DNA from: Mastigocoleus sp. MO_188.B34
Lineage (GTDB): Bacteria > Cyanobacteriota > Cyanobacteriia > Cyanobacteriales > Nostocaceae
Assembly: GCF_030065675.1 (NCBI RefSeq)
Contig: NZ_JASJDK010000006.1
Coordinates: 41,104-105,103, forward strand
Direction: 5' to 3'
DNA length: 64,000 nt
Shown here: positions 9,272 through 17,629 of the stretch, piece by piece
Layout: each line of letters starts with the position of its first letter
Position numbering within the stretch: position 1 is the stretch's first letter
Notes under the pieces: model-generated
Told to the model about the DNA's origin: nothing
The model's database searches: none
Seen by the model: only the letters and a program-made list of their open reading frames with translations
Position numbers and translations under genes: made by a program

Positions 9272-10675
9272 ATGCCTGAGTATTTAGCCCCTGGTGTTTA
9301 CGTTGAGGAAGTTCCTTCATTAATCAAACCAATTGCTCCCGTTAGTACGAGTATTGCAGGGTTCATTGGTGTTGTGCCGAATGAGCCGATTGTGGAAGAA
9401 GTAAAAGATCAAATGATTGCTACGGGTGATGGTGAGAAAACACAATTTAAACTGCCACTTGGGTCTTACCCAGTAAAACCAGATGCAGGAGAGTATGAAA
9501 TTAAGATAGGGGATGAAATTAACCCATTTGAAGCTAGACTTGAAAATAATGACGAAACAAAAGATTCATTCGTAGTTTTCCAACAGGCTCCACAAGCAGG
9601 AGCCGACATCAGAGGAAGTTACAAACGCTTTTTTAATTCTGTTGTGGGTGTTGGTGAAGTTAAAGTATGTACCAATTTTACTGAGTTTACAAAATCTTTT
9701 GGTGAATTTACTCAAGATACCGGACAAAATATATTAGCTCACGCGGTGTATGGCTTTTTTAACAATGGCGGTTCTCGCTGCTATGTCATGCGGGTAAATG
9801 CAGAAAATGATATTACCGAACAATTCTTAGAGCGAACATTTGAACCAATTGATGAAATTGCGATTGTCGCTGCGCCAGGAATTTTAGAGTCTAGCGTTCG
9901 CGCTGCTATAGTCACCCATTGTCAACAGAGAACCCAAGACCGTTTTGCCATCTTTGATTGTCCACAAGTGGTAGAAACTAATGGACTATTGGATCTCCTA
10001 AAATTGGATCGGGATAATGATAACAACGTCGTACCAGACTACTCAGACTATGCAGCTTTCTACTTCCCCTGGATAGAAGTTTTTGACCCAGCGACCAAAA
10101 CCCGCAAATATGTGCCTCCCAGTGGTCATATTGCAGGTATATATGCCAGAGTTGATACTGCAATTGGAGTACACAAAGCCCCAGCTAATGAGGTTATCTT
10201 CGGTGCTCTAGGACTGAAATACAAAATCAGCAAAGCTCAACAAACATTACTCAATCCCCAAGGTGTTAACTGTATCCGTGACCTCAACGGTAATTATTTA
10301 GTTTGGGGAGCCCGTACCATAGGTGGAGATGCTAACTCAGACTTGAAATACATCAATGTCCGCCGTACCTTATTATTCCTCAGAGAATCTATAGACGAAG
10401 GCACCCAGTGGGTAGTCTTTGAACCAAATACTCCTAATTTGTGGAGGAGAATTACTCGTAATGTCTCTGATTTCCTCACCACAGTTTGGCGTTCTGGAGC
10501 ATTATTTGGTGACACTCCCGAACAAGCTTTTTACGTGAAGTGTGACGCGGAAACTAATCCACCAGAGGAGCGGGAACTAGGTCGAGTGGTGACAGAAATT
10601 GGGGTGGCGATTGTCCGTCCAGCGGAATTTGTCATCTTCCGTATTAGCCAGATTACGCCTCAAACTAATAGTTAA
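9272..10675 (+). CDS. CIS contractile sheath protein 1
   Basis: 467 residues of the phage tail sheath (gp18/Pvc2-4-like) family. It forms the outer cylinder that contracts to drive the tube. The N-terminus YLAPGVYVEEVPS and PVSTSIAGFIGV are family hallmarks; the C-terminal core has GVNCIRDLNGNYLVWGART (about 346-364), YINVRR and FLTTVWRSGALFG, then FYVKCDAETNPPEERELG. A middle insertion (about 60-130) is typical surface decoration. The open frame begins at TTG 9215, but ATG 9272 follows AAGGAG with ideal spacing and begins at the conserved MPEYLAPG, so it is preferred. Sheath 2 follows after 38 bp. Confidence 0.95.
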   Translation: MPEYLAPGVYVEEVPSLIKPIAPVSTSIAGFIGVVPNEPIVEEVKDQMIATGDGEKTQFKLPLGSYPVKPDAGEYEIKIGDEINPFEARLENNDETKDSFVVFQQAPQAGADIRGSYKRFFNSVVGVGEVKVCTNFTEFTKSFGEFTQDTGQNILAHAVYGFFNNGGSRCYVMRVNAENDITEQFLERTFEPIDEIAIVAAPGILESSVRAAIVTHCQQRTQDRFAIFDCPQVVETNGLLDLLKLDRDNDNNVVPDYSDYAAFYFPWIEVFDPATKTRKYVPPSGHIAGIYARVDTAIGVHKAPANEVIFGALGLKYKISKAQQTLLNPQGVNCIRDLNGNYLVWGARTIGGDANSDLKYINVRRTLLFLRESIDEGTQWVVFEPNTPNLWRRITRNVSDFLTTVWRSGALFGDTPEQAFYVKCDAETNPPEERELGRVVTEIGVAIVRPAEFVIFRISQITPQTNS

Positions 10676-10713
10676 AACCGGCTTGTATCTTTTTGCAAAT
10701 AATGGAGGCTTGT

Positions 10714-12141
10714 ATGCCAAAAGTTTATAAGACTCCGGGGGTTTATAGAGAAGAGTTTTTTTTACAACCTCAAGAGGCATTACCTACTGGGATTCCTGGA
10801 TTTGTGGGATTTGCTTGGGCGATCGCACCTTTGGAAAAATTACCACCAGGAATCGACCTTACATCTCTTCCTGAGTCCTTAAAAGGTAAAATAGATTATG
10901 ACTCAGAAAAAAAGTGTTTAGTTTTTCCCGGAGTTATCACTTCAACCATCAGGGATGAGTTGTTACAACTCTCAGAAGATCCAGAAAACTCAGAAGAATT
11001 GCTACTGTTTCAAAAAGCGATACAGTCCCTATTTGAAAATGCTCAACAAGTTATTAGCCTGCAGCGCAAACGAGACTTTGACAATGAGTTGCAGACTCCA
11101 AATGAGAGTTACTTAGCAGAGGCAGTAAATGGTTTTTTTGAAAATGGCGGTATTCGTTGCTACGTCGCACGAGCAGTCTTCGAGTCAGAGAACCCAGATA
11201 GAAACAAAGAAGCCCTGATTCAAGCCTTGAGTGGATTAGAGCCTCTCAACGACCTAGACTTGGTAGCGATTCCCGATGCGATGACATTGTATCCAGACAA
11301 ACAAGCAGTTTTGCAGGTGCAACAAGCAGCTTTAAATCACTGTGAAACTTGTGGCGATCGCATGGTTGTATTAGATGCATTACCTAGCCTAGAAAATGGT
11401 CAGCCCAAACTGACACTATACGAGGACATTAAATCGCAACATCGTGACCTGAGCGTAAATCAAAAAGAAGCTTTTAACGGAGTTTTATACTTCCCTTGGG
11501 TTAAAAACACTCAAGATTATCCCAAACAGGATGATCCTACCCAATTAGAGAAAGGTCGCTTAGTCCCCCCCTGTGGACATGTAGCTGGAATAATTGCCCG
11601 TAGCGATCGCGATCGTGGCGTATTTAAAGCCCCAGCCAACGAAGAAATATATGATGTCTTAGATTTAGAACTGCCCATTGACAACTCAATTCAAGAGGAA
11701 TTGAACCCACTCGGAATTAATTGTCTGCGGTCTTTCCCAGGTAGAGGAATTCGGGTTTGGGGAGCAAGGACGCTCGCGGGTCAAGATTTCAACTGGCGTT
11801 ACGTCAACGTTCGTCGTTTATTTCTTACCCTGATGCGGTGGATTGACCAAAACATGTTTTGGGTAACCTTTGAACCTAATGGTCGGCTACTGTGGTTGCG
11901 AATTCAACGAGAACTGAGTTTTTATCTGGAAGGTTGGTGGCAAGCAGGTGCTCTAATAGGAGAAACCCGCAACCAAGCATTCTACGTTAAATGTGACGAA
12001 GAAACAAATCCACCGGAAAATCGCGAACTTGGACAGGTTATTACCGAAATTGGTTTTGCTCCCAATGCTCCAGCCGAATTTATAATTGTTCGCATTGTTC
12101 GCCGCACTGATACCCGTGAAATTCTAAGACCTTATATATAA
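10714..12141 (+). CDS. CIS contractile sheath protein 2
   Basis: 475 residues, a divergent second sheath paralogue: N-terminus MPKVYKTPGVYREE and PTGIPGFVGFAW, C-terminal core with LGINCLRSFPGRGIRVWGAR, NWRYVNVRRLFLTLMRWID and GALIGETRNQAFYVKCDEE. Shared C-terminal motifs with sheath 1 show common ancestry, while the N-terminal half differs. eCIS often carry two or three sheath paralogues, one making the bulk and others forming the first or last rings next to the baseplate. The start chosen is ATG 10714, preceded by TGGAGG; a TTG at 10693 would add seven residues without family support. Confidence 0.94.
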   Translation: MPKVYKTPGVYREEFFLQPQEALPTGIPGFVGFAWAIAPLEKLPPGIDLTSLPESLKGKIDYDSEKKCLVFPGVITSTIRDELLQLSEDPENSEELLLFQKAIQSLFENAQQVISLQRKRDFDNELQTPNESYLAEAVNGFFENGGIRCYVARAVFESENPDRNKEALIQALSGLEPLNDLDLVAIPDAMTLYPDKQAVLQVQQAALNHCETCGDRMVVLDALPSLENGQPKLTLYEDIKSQHRDLSVNQKEAFNGVLYFPWVKNTQDYPKQDDPTQLEKGRLVPPCGHVAGIIARSDRDRGVFKAPANEEIYDVLDLELPIDNSIQEELNPLGINCLRSFPGRGIRVWGARTLAGQDFNWRYVNVRRLFLTLMRWIDQNMFWVTFEPNGRLLWLRIQRELSFYLEGWWQAGALIGETRNQAFYVKCDEETNPPENRELGQVITEIGFAPNAPAEFIIVRIVRRTDTREILRPYI

Positions 12142-12189
12142 GTCGAGAAATAACCAAACACACCAAATACAAACTTAAGGAGACTAATT

Positions 12190-12615
12190 ATGAACGACGA
12201 TCTTCCATACCGTGGGTTTAACTTCCGAGTTGAAATTGATGGTATCACTGAAGCAGGTTTTCAAGAATGTGACGGTTTAGATGTGACAACAGATCCCGTA
12301 GAATACCGAGAGGGAACTGACCCTAATCATGTACGACATCTAACAGGGCTAAACAAATACTCACCTATTACACTCAAACGTGGTATTACTGACTCCACCA
12401 GCCTTTGGGATTGGCGAAAAACAGTGATCGATGGCAAAACAGAACGTAGAAACGTATCAATTGTCTTAATGAATGAAGCTCGGGAAGAGAAAATACGCTG
12501 GAATCTGAGTAAAGCTTGGGCTTCCAAGTGGACTGCGCCTAGCTTCAATTCTACCAGTAATGAAGTAGCAATTGAATCACTAGAAATCGTATATGACGAA
12601 ATGAAGAGGGGATAG
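12190..12615 (+). CDS. CIS inner tube protein 1 (gp19-like)
   Basis: 141 residues of the T4 gp19/Pvc1-like tail tube family. Hallmarks are YRGFNFRVEIDGITEAGFQE (3-24 region), CDGLDVTTDPVEYREGTD, the HLTGLNKYSPITLKRGIT strand pair, and a C-terminus SNEVAIESLEIVYDEM. Hexameric rings of this protein stack to form the rigid tube inside the sheath. The ribosome site AAGGAG precedes ATG 12190. It follows sheath 2 by 48 bp. Confidence 0.95.
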   Translation: MNDDLPYRGFNFRVEIDGITEAGFQECDGLDVTTDPVEYREGTDPNHVRHLTGLNKYSPITLKRGITDSTSLWDWRKTVIDGKTERRNVSIVLMNEAREEKIRWNLSKAWASKWTAPSFNSTSNEVAIESLEIVYDEMKRG

Positions 12616-12621
12616 TCCAGT

Positions 12622-12684
12622 CTTGTTGGGTTATGCTTTGCTTTTCCCATGAAGATGTTATATATCCTGCGTCAACCCAACAAG
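12622..12684. terminator. Long-loop inverted repeat after tube 1
   Basis: CTTGTTGGGTT and AACCCAACAAG form a perfect 11-bp stem with a 41-nt loop. Position after a major structural gene suggests a partial terminator or mRNA-stabilising structure that would let tube protein exceed downstream products. The GTTGGGTT element also recurs as a dispersed cyanobacterial repeat. Confidence 0.35.
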
Positions 12685-12769
12685 CTATGACTTATAGGCT
12701 TATAGATTATTTTTAAGTTACTTACAGTGTTTAGTATCCTAAATTACCCCAAGCTATACTTTGCAAGCT

Positions 12770-13132
12770 ATGCTACAGACTGAATTTAACTTTACTCTGC
12801 CACTGGGCTATGTTGATGCAGAAGGTAATCTGCATAGAGAAGGAGTTATGCGTTTAGCAACAGCCTTAGATGAAATTACTCCTCTTAAAGACCCACGTGT
12901 GCGTAGTAACCAAGGATATTTGTTGATGATTTTACTGTCGCGAGTCATCACTAAACTCGGTACTTTGGAATTCATTACTCCTAAAATAATAGAAAACTTG
13001 TTTGCAGGAGATTTAACCTATTTACAAGACCTTTACTGCCGCGTTAATAAAAATGGACACGATCGCGTGCGTACAAATTGTCCTCACTGTGAAAAACAGT
13101 TCGATGTGGAACTAAGTAGTATGGGGGAATAA
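12770..13132 (+). CDS. Tail-assembly-like CIS protein with CxxC motif
   Basis: 120 residues: N-terminal FNFTLPLGYVDAEGNLHREGVMRLATALDE, here seen as LPLGYVDAEGNLHREGVMR (residues 9-27), a helical middle, and a C-terminal CPHCEKQF knuckle (about 106-113). The first part resembles phage tail assembly chaperone-type proteins often placed between tube genes in eCIS clusters. ATG 12770 is chosen over the TTG at 12761. The gene ends AGT ATG GGG GAA TAA, and the next coding frame, in -1 phase, opens at this very point, which recalls the G/GT frameshift of tail assembly chaperones. Chaperone role is inference from position and resemblance. Confidence 0.7.
   Translation: MLQTEFNFTLPLGYVDAEGNLHREGVMRLATALDEITPLKDPRVRSNQGYLLMILLSRVITKLGTLEFITPKIIENLFAGDLTYLQDLYCRVNKNGHDRVRTNCPHCEKQFDVELSSMGE
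13123..13127 (+). other. G5 run at a frame overlap: candidate -1 slip site
   Basis: The upstream frame reads ATG GGG GAA TAA; the DUF6760 frame (phase -1) is open only from 13120 onward. Sliding the GGG codon (13124-26) back one base onto GGG (13123-25) restores full pairing and would fuse the two proteins into about 175 residues. The A-site pairing (GAA to GGA) is imperfect, so the site is suggestive, not canonical. Confidence 0.35.
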
Positions 13133-13296
13133 TTGGCTACCCCTTGGAGCGGTTGTATAAGGAGGTAGCCTATATTGCCTATCATTTTCATTGGCCGCAC
13201 GAACATATTTTAACCCTAGAACACACAGAGCGATTGCGTTGGGTTGCACAGATAGCTGACATTAATCAACGCTTAAACGAACAACTTGAATCATAA
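13132..13296 (+). CDS. DUF6760-type small CIS protein without a canonical start
   Basis: A 53-residue tail GYPLERLYKEVAYIAYHFHW, then PHEHILTLEHTERLRWVAQI and ADINQRLNEQ, matches the small DUF6760 proteins that sit between tube genes in eCIS clusters. In this frame a TAG at 13117-13119 is followed by TAT GGG GGA ATA ATT GGC; no ATG, GTG or TTG precedes the conserved GYPLERLY. Possible initiations are ATT 13132 (or ATA 13129) just after a GGGGGA ribosome-like stretch, TTG 13144 which would cut the conserved start, or a -1 frameshift from the preceding gene. It ends 14 bp before tube 2. It is about 54 residues, the expected family size. Confidence 0.75.
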   Translation: MGYPLERLYKEVAYIAYHFHWPHEHILTLEHTERLRWVAQIADINQRLNEQLES

Positions 13297-13310
13297 GGAA
13301 GCAAGAACCA

Positions 13311-13793
13311 ATGCCTTCTCTAGGTCTGAATACAGCTTATGCTGCTGGTAGTAGCGCTGCAGGTGTTACACTCGATCCTTTCGGTGCTTTTAATTTCTTG
13401 ATTGAAATTGAAGGGGTTTTGGTGGGAGGTTTTTCTGAGTGCAGTGGTCTGGAAGTCGAAACAGAATACTATGATTATCGTGAAGGAGGTGTAAATGAGT
13501 ACGTACATCACTTTGTTGGTCCAACAAAATATCAACCCCTAGTCTTCAAACACGGGCTGACTTTCATTAATGGTCTATGGACTTGGCATCAAGAAGTTGC
13601 TCAAGCCATTGATACGGGGAAATTTAAACGTCGAAATGGCACAGTTTATTTATTAAACGAGCAAAAAATACCAATGAAGTGGTGGAATTTTAAAGATGCT
13701 TTTCCCATTAAGTGGACTGGACCACAACTTAAGGCAGATTCGGGAGAAATTGCTTTTGAAAGTGTAGAACTCGTCCATCGAGGACTGAGTTAA
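13311..13793 (+). CDS. CIS inner tube protein 2 (gp19-like)
   Basis: 160 residues, second gp19-family tube paralogue. After a flexible Ala/Ser-rich N-terminus (1-22) come DPFGAFNFLIEIEGVLVGGF, CSGLEVETEYYDYREGG, HHFVGPTKYQPLVFKHGLT and the C-terminal strand IAFESVELVHRGL. In eCIS the second tube-like protein commonly forms the ring linking the tube to the spike hub. Its place just before the repetitive protein and the baseplate genes fits that role. Start ATG 13311 follows AAGGAAG. Confidence 0.94.
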   Translation: MPSLGLNTAYAAGSSAAGVTLDPFGAFNFLIEIEGVLVGGFSECSGLEVETEYYDYREGGVNEYVHHFVGPTKYQPLVFKHGLTFINGLWTWHQEVAQAIDTGKFKRRNGTVYLLNEQKIPMKWWNFKDAFPIKWTGPQLKADSGEIAFESVELVHRGLS

Positions 13794-13907
13794 CCCAGTT
13801 CCATATTTAGATATTTGAACTTATTTATTTTATATCAGGCACTATGACCAAAATTGCAGTAATAGTTGCAGTACCTTGGACGTGCTAACACGAACGGAGG
13901 CTCAGAG

Positions 13908-16900
13908 ATGGCAGATTCCTCTCAACAATCAGCAACAGGAATAAACAATAACAATACATTACGATTATCTAGTCATATTCAGCGCATAGAAAATCGTGGT
14001 ACTGAACCTTTAGGAGTAGTTAATATTCGCTCATTTCAGCCTCACTTGTCTCGCGTACCAGGGTGGGCTGTACAACGCTCTACTGTGGTAAATAGAATAC
14101 TTAAACGCTATAGTAGCCAGGAAAAAACTTCAGCATATTCAGATGACTTAGTACTTGCTGCTCCGTCACAAGCAATACCAAGAGATGAGACTCTGAATAT
14201 ATCAACCGCAACTCAAACAGCAACATCTTCTTCTATACCAATCGCCCGTGCTGTTCGTTCAGAATCAAGAAGTAACAACAATTCTAGTCCTGCAAAACCC
14301 AGTTCCACTCCTGTAAAATTCTCCTCTAATACCTCAACAACACAACAGTTGCGAAAACAAGGGAAATCCCAACCCAAATCTCTATTAACTGCGGATAAAT
14401 CTCCCACAGTACCGACTTTGCAACACACTGTATCTCCATCTCCCCCATCTTCACCAGTTACTTCTGGTAAATTTCGTGTCACCCGCAAACCAGTTCCCTT
14501 ACCCAAACCTCAGACAAATACTTCATCCCAGTCAAAATTAGAAAGTGTTTTGACCAACCAAGACTCTAGGAAAATAAATGTTCCTCAAACAGCTGTTTCT
14601 GGAGCAAATATTTCTGAATCAAATGTTTCTCGAAAAAATATTGCTGGAGATAATATTTCTGAGGAAAATATTTCTGAGGAAAATATCTCTGGAGATAATG
14701 CTCCTCAAATAACTAAAAATCAACCTAAAATTGCAAGAGAAATTGTCAGTCAAGGAGAAATATCTCAAACAACAGCATCATCTCTAATATTACCAAAACG
14801 CCTTCAACAAGAAAATTCACTCATCCCTGAACGTAGCATTAATACAACCAATGAAATCAATAGGAAACCCCAGGGTGAGAGCCCCCTGATTCAACAAAAA
14901 TCGACCCAAAATTTAAATCAATTTTCAGATCAAAGTAATTTTGTACAACTTGCTCCAAATCACACTCAACATCAAGCAAATATTGTTAGCAAAGAAATAC
15001 TAAAGCATCAACCCCAACAATCAACACAATCACTCATCCTACCCAAACATCTAGCCACAAACTCTACTGAAGATTCTGAAAATTCTAGCTTCTCATCCCA
15101 GTTAGGATTAGAAAATATTTTGGTTAATCAAAACTCTATTAAAACAGATGTTGCTCAACCAACTGTTTCTAGAACAAATATTGCTGGAAACAATATTCCT
15201 CAAACAACTAAAAACCAACCTACACCCTCAAGAGTTATTGTCAACCAAGGAGAAATATCTCAAACAGAAACATCATATTTGATATTACCAAAACGCCTTC
15301 AAAAAGAAAATTTACCAACTGCTGATAGAATTAATATTACCAAAAATGGTGATATACAACTGCAGGGTGAGGGTTCTCTAATTCAACAAAAATCAACTCA
15401 TAATTCAAATCAAAATAATTTTATACAACTTCCTAAAAATCACACTCAATATCAAGAAAATATTGTTAGCAAAGAAATATTAAAAAATCAGCCTCAACAA
15501 TCAACAAAATCACTCATCTTACCCAAGCACCTTTCTAAAAGCTCTACCGAAAACCAATCTATAAAAACAGATATTTATCAATCAACTATTTCTCAAACAA
15601 CTGGGAATCAACCTACAATTGCCCGAGAGATTGCCAATCAAGGAGAAATATCTCAAACAGTAAAACCATCTCTGATATTGCCAAAACGCCTGCAGCAAGA
15701 AAATTCACCAACTGCTGATAGTGTTGATATTACCAATACAGATAATAGAAAAAGCCAGACTAAAGGTTCCTTAATTCAACAAAAATTAACTCAATATTCA
15801 AATCAAGATAATAAAGCACAAATTCTCATAAATCATACTCAAAATCAGTCTAAAATTGCCCGAGAGATTGCCAATCAAGGAGAAATGTCTCAAACAGCAA
15901 CACCATCTCTGATATTACCAAAACGCCTACAACAAGAAAATTTACCAACTGCTGATAGTGTTGAAATTACCAATACATATAATAGAAAAAGCCAGATTAA
16001 GGATTCCTTGATTCAACAAAAATCAACTCAATATTCAAATCAAAATTCAACTCAACCTCAAAGAACTCATCAAGCAAATATTGTTAGCAGGGAAATACTA
16101 AACCATCAACCTCAACAGCCAACAAAGTCACTCGTACTACCCAAACATATTTCCCATAATTCTACCAAGGATTCTGAAAATTATAGTTCTTCATCACAAT
16201 TAGGATTAGAAAAATTTTTGGATAATAAAAGCTCTATAAAAACACCTATTTCTCAAATATATACTTCTCAAATATCTCAAAATCAACCTACAATTGCTAG
16301 AGAAATTATTAACCAACCAGAAATTTCTCAAACTACAACACCATCTCTAATCTTACCAAAAAGTTTGAGTGAAAATTCTACTAGTGGTCCTCAAAATTCT
16401 ATAGTTTCTAATTCTAATAAATTACCTACAACCACGTTACAACCGAAAGTGGTGCATGAGAGTTCCTTAAAGACTCCATCTGTCACAATTACACAAAATA
16501 TAAAACCCTTACAGGTGATTAGTAGAACCACCTCCCCCAAAGAGATCACATCAGAAATTCCTTCTCCTGTGAATCTCTTAAACCAACAAAACATGGTTTG
16601 GCGTAAAAGTGTTAGTCAAGCTTTATCTGAAAACTTGTTAAATCAAGTCAGAAACAGCAACAATCAGCCTGGAATGCCTCTTACAATCAATTCTGTCAGA
16701 GGAGAACAATATATTACTCGTAAAATCTCAACTACATCCAGTCCTGATTCTATGGTTAATGCACAAAATAACTATAGCAAACATATTACCAATGGAGAAA
16801 CACCAGCCCAAACAAATACAAAAACCAATGAAATAAGTGTAGAACAGATTGCCCAACAGGTTAGTCGTATTCTGCATCGCAACTTATCAATCGAACGCGA

Positions 16901-16928
16901 GCGTCGGGGAATGAATCTATGGTACTAA
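13908..16928 (+). CDS. Very long repetitive disordered CIS protein with conserved C-terminal helix
   Basis: 1006 residues, rich in Ser, Gln, Asn, Thr and Ile, with almost no predicted globular part. Residues about 270-825 consist of imperfect repeats with two cores, IAREIxNQGEISQT...SLILPKRLQQEN and NIVSKEILxxQPQQSTKSLILPKHL (shown here in parts: GEISQT, SLILPKRL, NIVSKEIL, SLILPKH). The last 30 residues (VEQIAQQVSRIL and LSIERERRG) form a charged amphipathic helix of the type seen at the end of small conserved eCIS proteins in this gene position. A GGAGG site precedes ATG 13908; an earlier TTG at 13866 is unlikely. It lies between tube 2 and the LysM protein. No separate tape-measure gene was found, so a length-setting or linker role is possible but unproven. 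Confidence 0.8.
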   Translation: MADSSQQSATGINNNNTLRLSSHIQRIENRGTEPLGVVNIRSFQPHLSRVPGWAVQRSTVVNRILKRYSSQEKTSAYSDDLVLAAPSQAIPRDETLNISTATQTATSSSIPIARAVRSESRSNNNSSPAKPSSTPVKFSSNTSTTQQLRKQGKSQPKSLLTADKSPTVPTLQHTVSPSPPSSPVTSGKFRVTRKPVPLPKPQTNTSSQSKLESVLTNQDSRKINVPQTAVSGANISESNVSRKNIAGDNISEENISEENISGDNAPQITKNQPKIAREIVSQGEISQTTASSLILPKRLQQENSLIPERSINTTNEINRKPQGESPLIQQKSTQNLNQFSDQSNFVQLAPNHTQHQANIVSKEILKHQPQQSTQSLILPKHLATNSTEDSENSSFSSQLGLENILVNQNSIKTDVAQPTVSRTNIAGNNIPQTTKNQPTPSRVIVNQGEISQTETSYLILPKRLQKENLPTADRINITKNGDIQLQGEGSLIQQKSTHNSNQNNFIQLPKNHTQYQENIVSKEILKNQPQQSTKSLILPKHLSKSSTENQSIKTDIYQSTISQTTGNQPTIAREIANQGEISQTVKPSLILPKRLQQENSPTADSVDITNTDNRKSQTKGSLIQQKLTQYSNQDNKAQILINHTQNQSKIAREIANQGEMSQTATPSLILPKRLQQENLPTADSVEITNTYNRKSQIKDSLIQQKSTQYSNQNSTQPQRTHQANIVSREILNHQPQQPTKSLVLPKHISHNSTKDSENYSSSSQLGLEKFLDNKSSIKTPISQIYTSQISQNQPTIAREIINQPEISQTTTPSLILPKSLSENSTSGPQNSIVSNSNKLPTTTLQPKVVHESSLKTPSVTITQNIKPLQVISRTTSPKEITSEIPSPVNLLNQQNMVWRKSVSQALSENLLNQVRNSNNQPGMPLTINSVRGEQYITRKISTTSSPDSMVNAQNNYSKHITNGETPAQTNTKTNEISVEQIAQQVSRILHRNLSIERERRGMNLWY
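14720..16380 (+). repeat. Degenerate in-frame repeats inside the 1006-residue protein gene
   Basis: Five imperfect units begin near 14722, 15211, 15604, 15844 and 16280, each opening with an ATT GC(A/C/T) (A/C)GA GA(A/G) ATT-like block (protein AREI). Units are 240-490 bp long and differ by internal deletions, which suggests expansion and contraction by recombination. Confidence 0.75.
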
Positions 16929-16946
16929 AAGGAGAAGCATCAAAAA

Positions 16947-17621
16947 GTGATCAGTAAGTTAGAAATTCAACCGCTGAATCCTTTAACTTTATCACCGAGC
17001 GGTGGACCAATTAAAGTTACTTTTAATCCCAATTCCTATTCAATTAGCAAGAGTGTAAGTTGGAAGACCCCAGATAGTTCAACAGGTAGGGGTGAAACAC
17101 AAGAATTACTTAATGCTCCAAAATTAACTTTTGGTGGTGGTAGCAGTCGTATACTCAGTATCAATGAACTGTTATTTGATGTCACTGAACCAGGGAGTGG
17201 AAATGATGTCAGGGAAAAAACCAATGAGATAGTTGCACTCACTCGCATTGACAGAAGTTTTAAACAGCCTCCCGCTTGTCGTGTAAGTTGGGGAAGTGCT
17301 CCAAGTGGTTCTGATTTTCCTTTCGATGGAGTCATTACGGATTTAACACAAACATTTACACTTTTTAAAAAAGACGGTACTCCGGTTCGAGCAACATTGA
17401 GTGTTACTTTTACGGAATATATCAAACCACAAGATGACCAGCGTAAAACCGATCCAGAACTAACTACACACACAGTCAAACGCGGGGACAAGTTGAGCAG
17501 CATCGCAGCGAAACTATATGGAGATCCAACACGCTGGCGCATAATTGCGGAAGCTAACAGCTTAGACAATCCGCGCCAGTTGGAGATTGGCAAAATCTTA
17601 ACTATTCCAGAAGTGGACTAG
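16947..17621 (+). CDS. CIS baseplate LysM protein (Pvc7/gp53-like)
   Basis: 224 residues. An N-terminal beta domain (GPIKVTFNPNSYSISKSVSW, 20-39) and a middle beta region are followed by a C-terminal LysM at about 174-222 (THTVKRGDKLSSIAAKLYGD, RWRIIAEAN, LEIGKILTIP). In CIS, this protein glues the hub and wedges of the baseplate; the LysM is structural rather than necessarily peptidoglycan binding. The start is a GTG at 16947 preceded by AAAAGGAG. It follows the repetitive protein by 18 bp and precedes the hub gene by 8 bp, so the three are surely cotranscribed. Confidence 0.92.
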   Translation: MISKLEIQPLNPLTLSPSGGPIKVTFNPNSYSISKSVSWKTPDSSTGRGETQELLNAPKLTFGGGSSRILSINELLFDVTEPGSGNDVREKTNEIVALTRIDRSFKQPPACRVSWGSAPSGSDFPFDGVITDLTQTFTLFKKDGTPVRATLSVTFTEYIKPQDDQRKTDPELTTHTVKRGDKLSSIAAKLYGDPTRWRIIAEANSLDNPRQLEIGKILTIPEVD

Positions 17622-17629
17622 GAGGAAAA

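Noticed and set aside
17036..17593. 185-codon open frame on the minus strand
   Set aside because: It lies wholly antisense to the well-supported LysM baseplate gene and has no recognisable domain.
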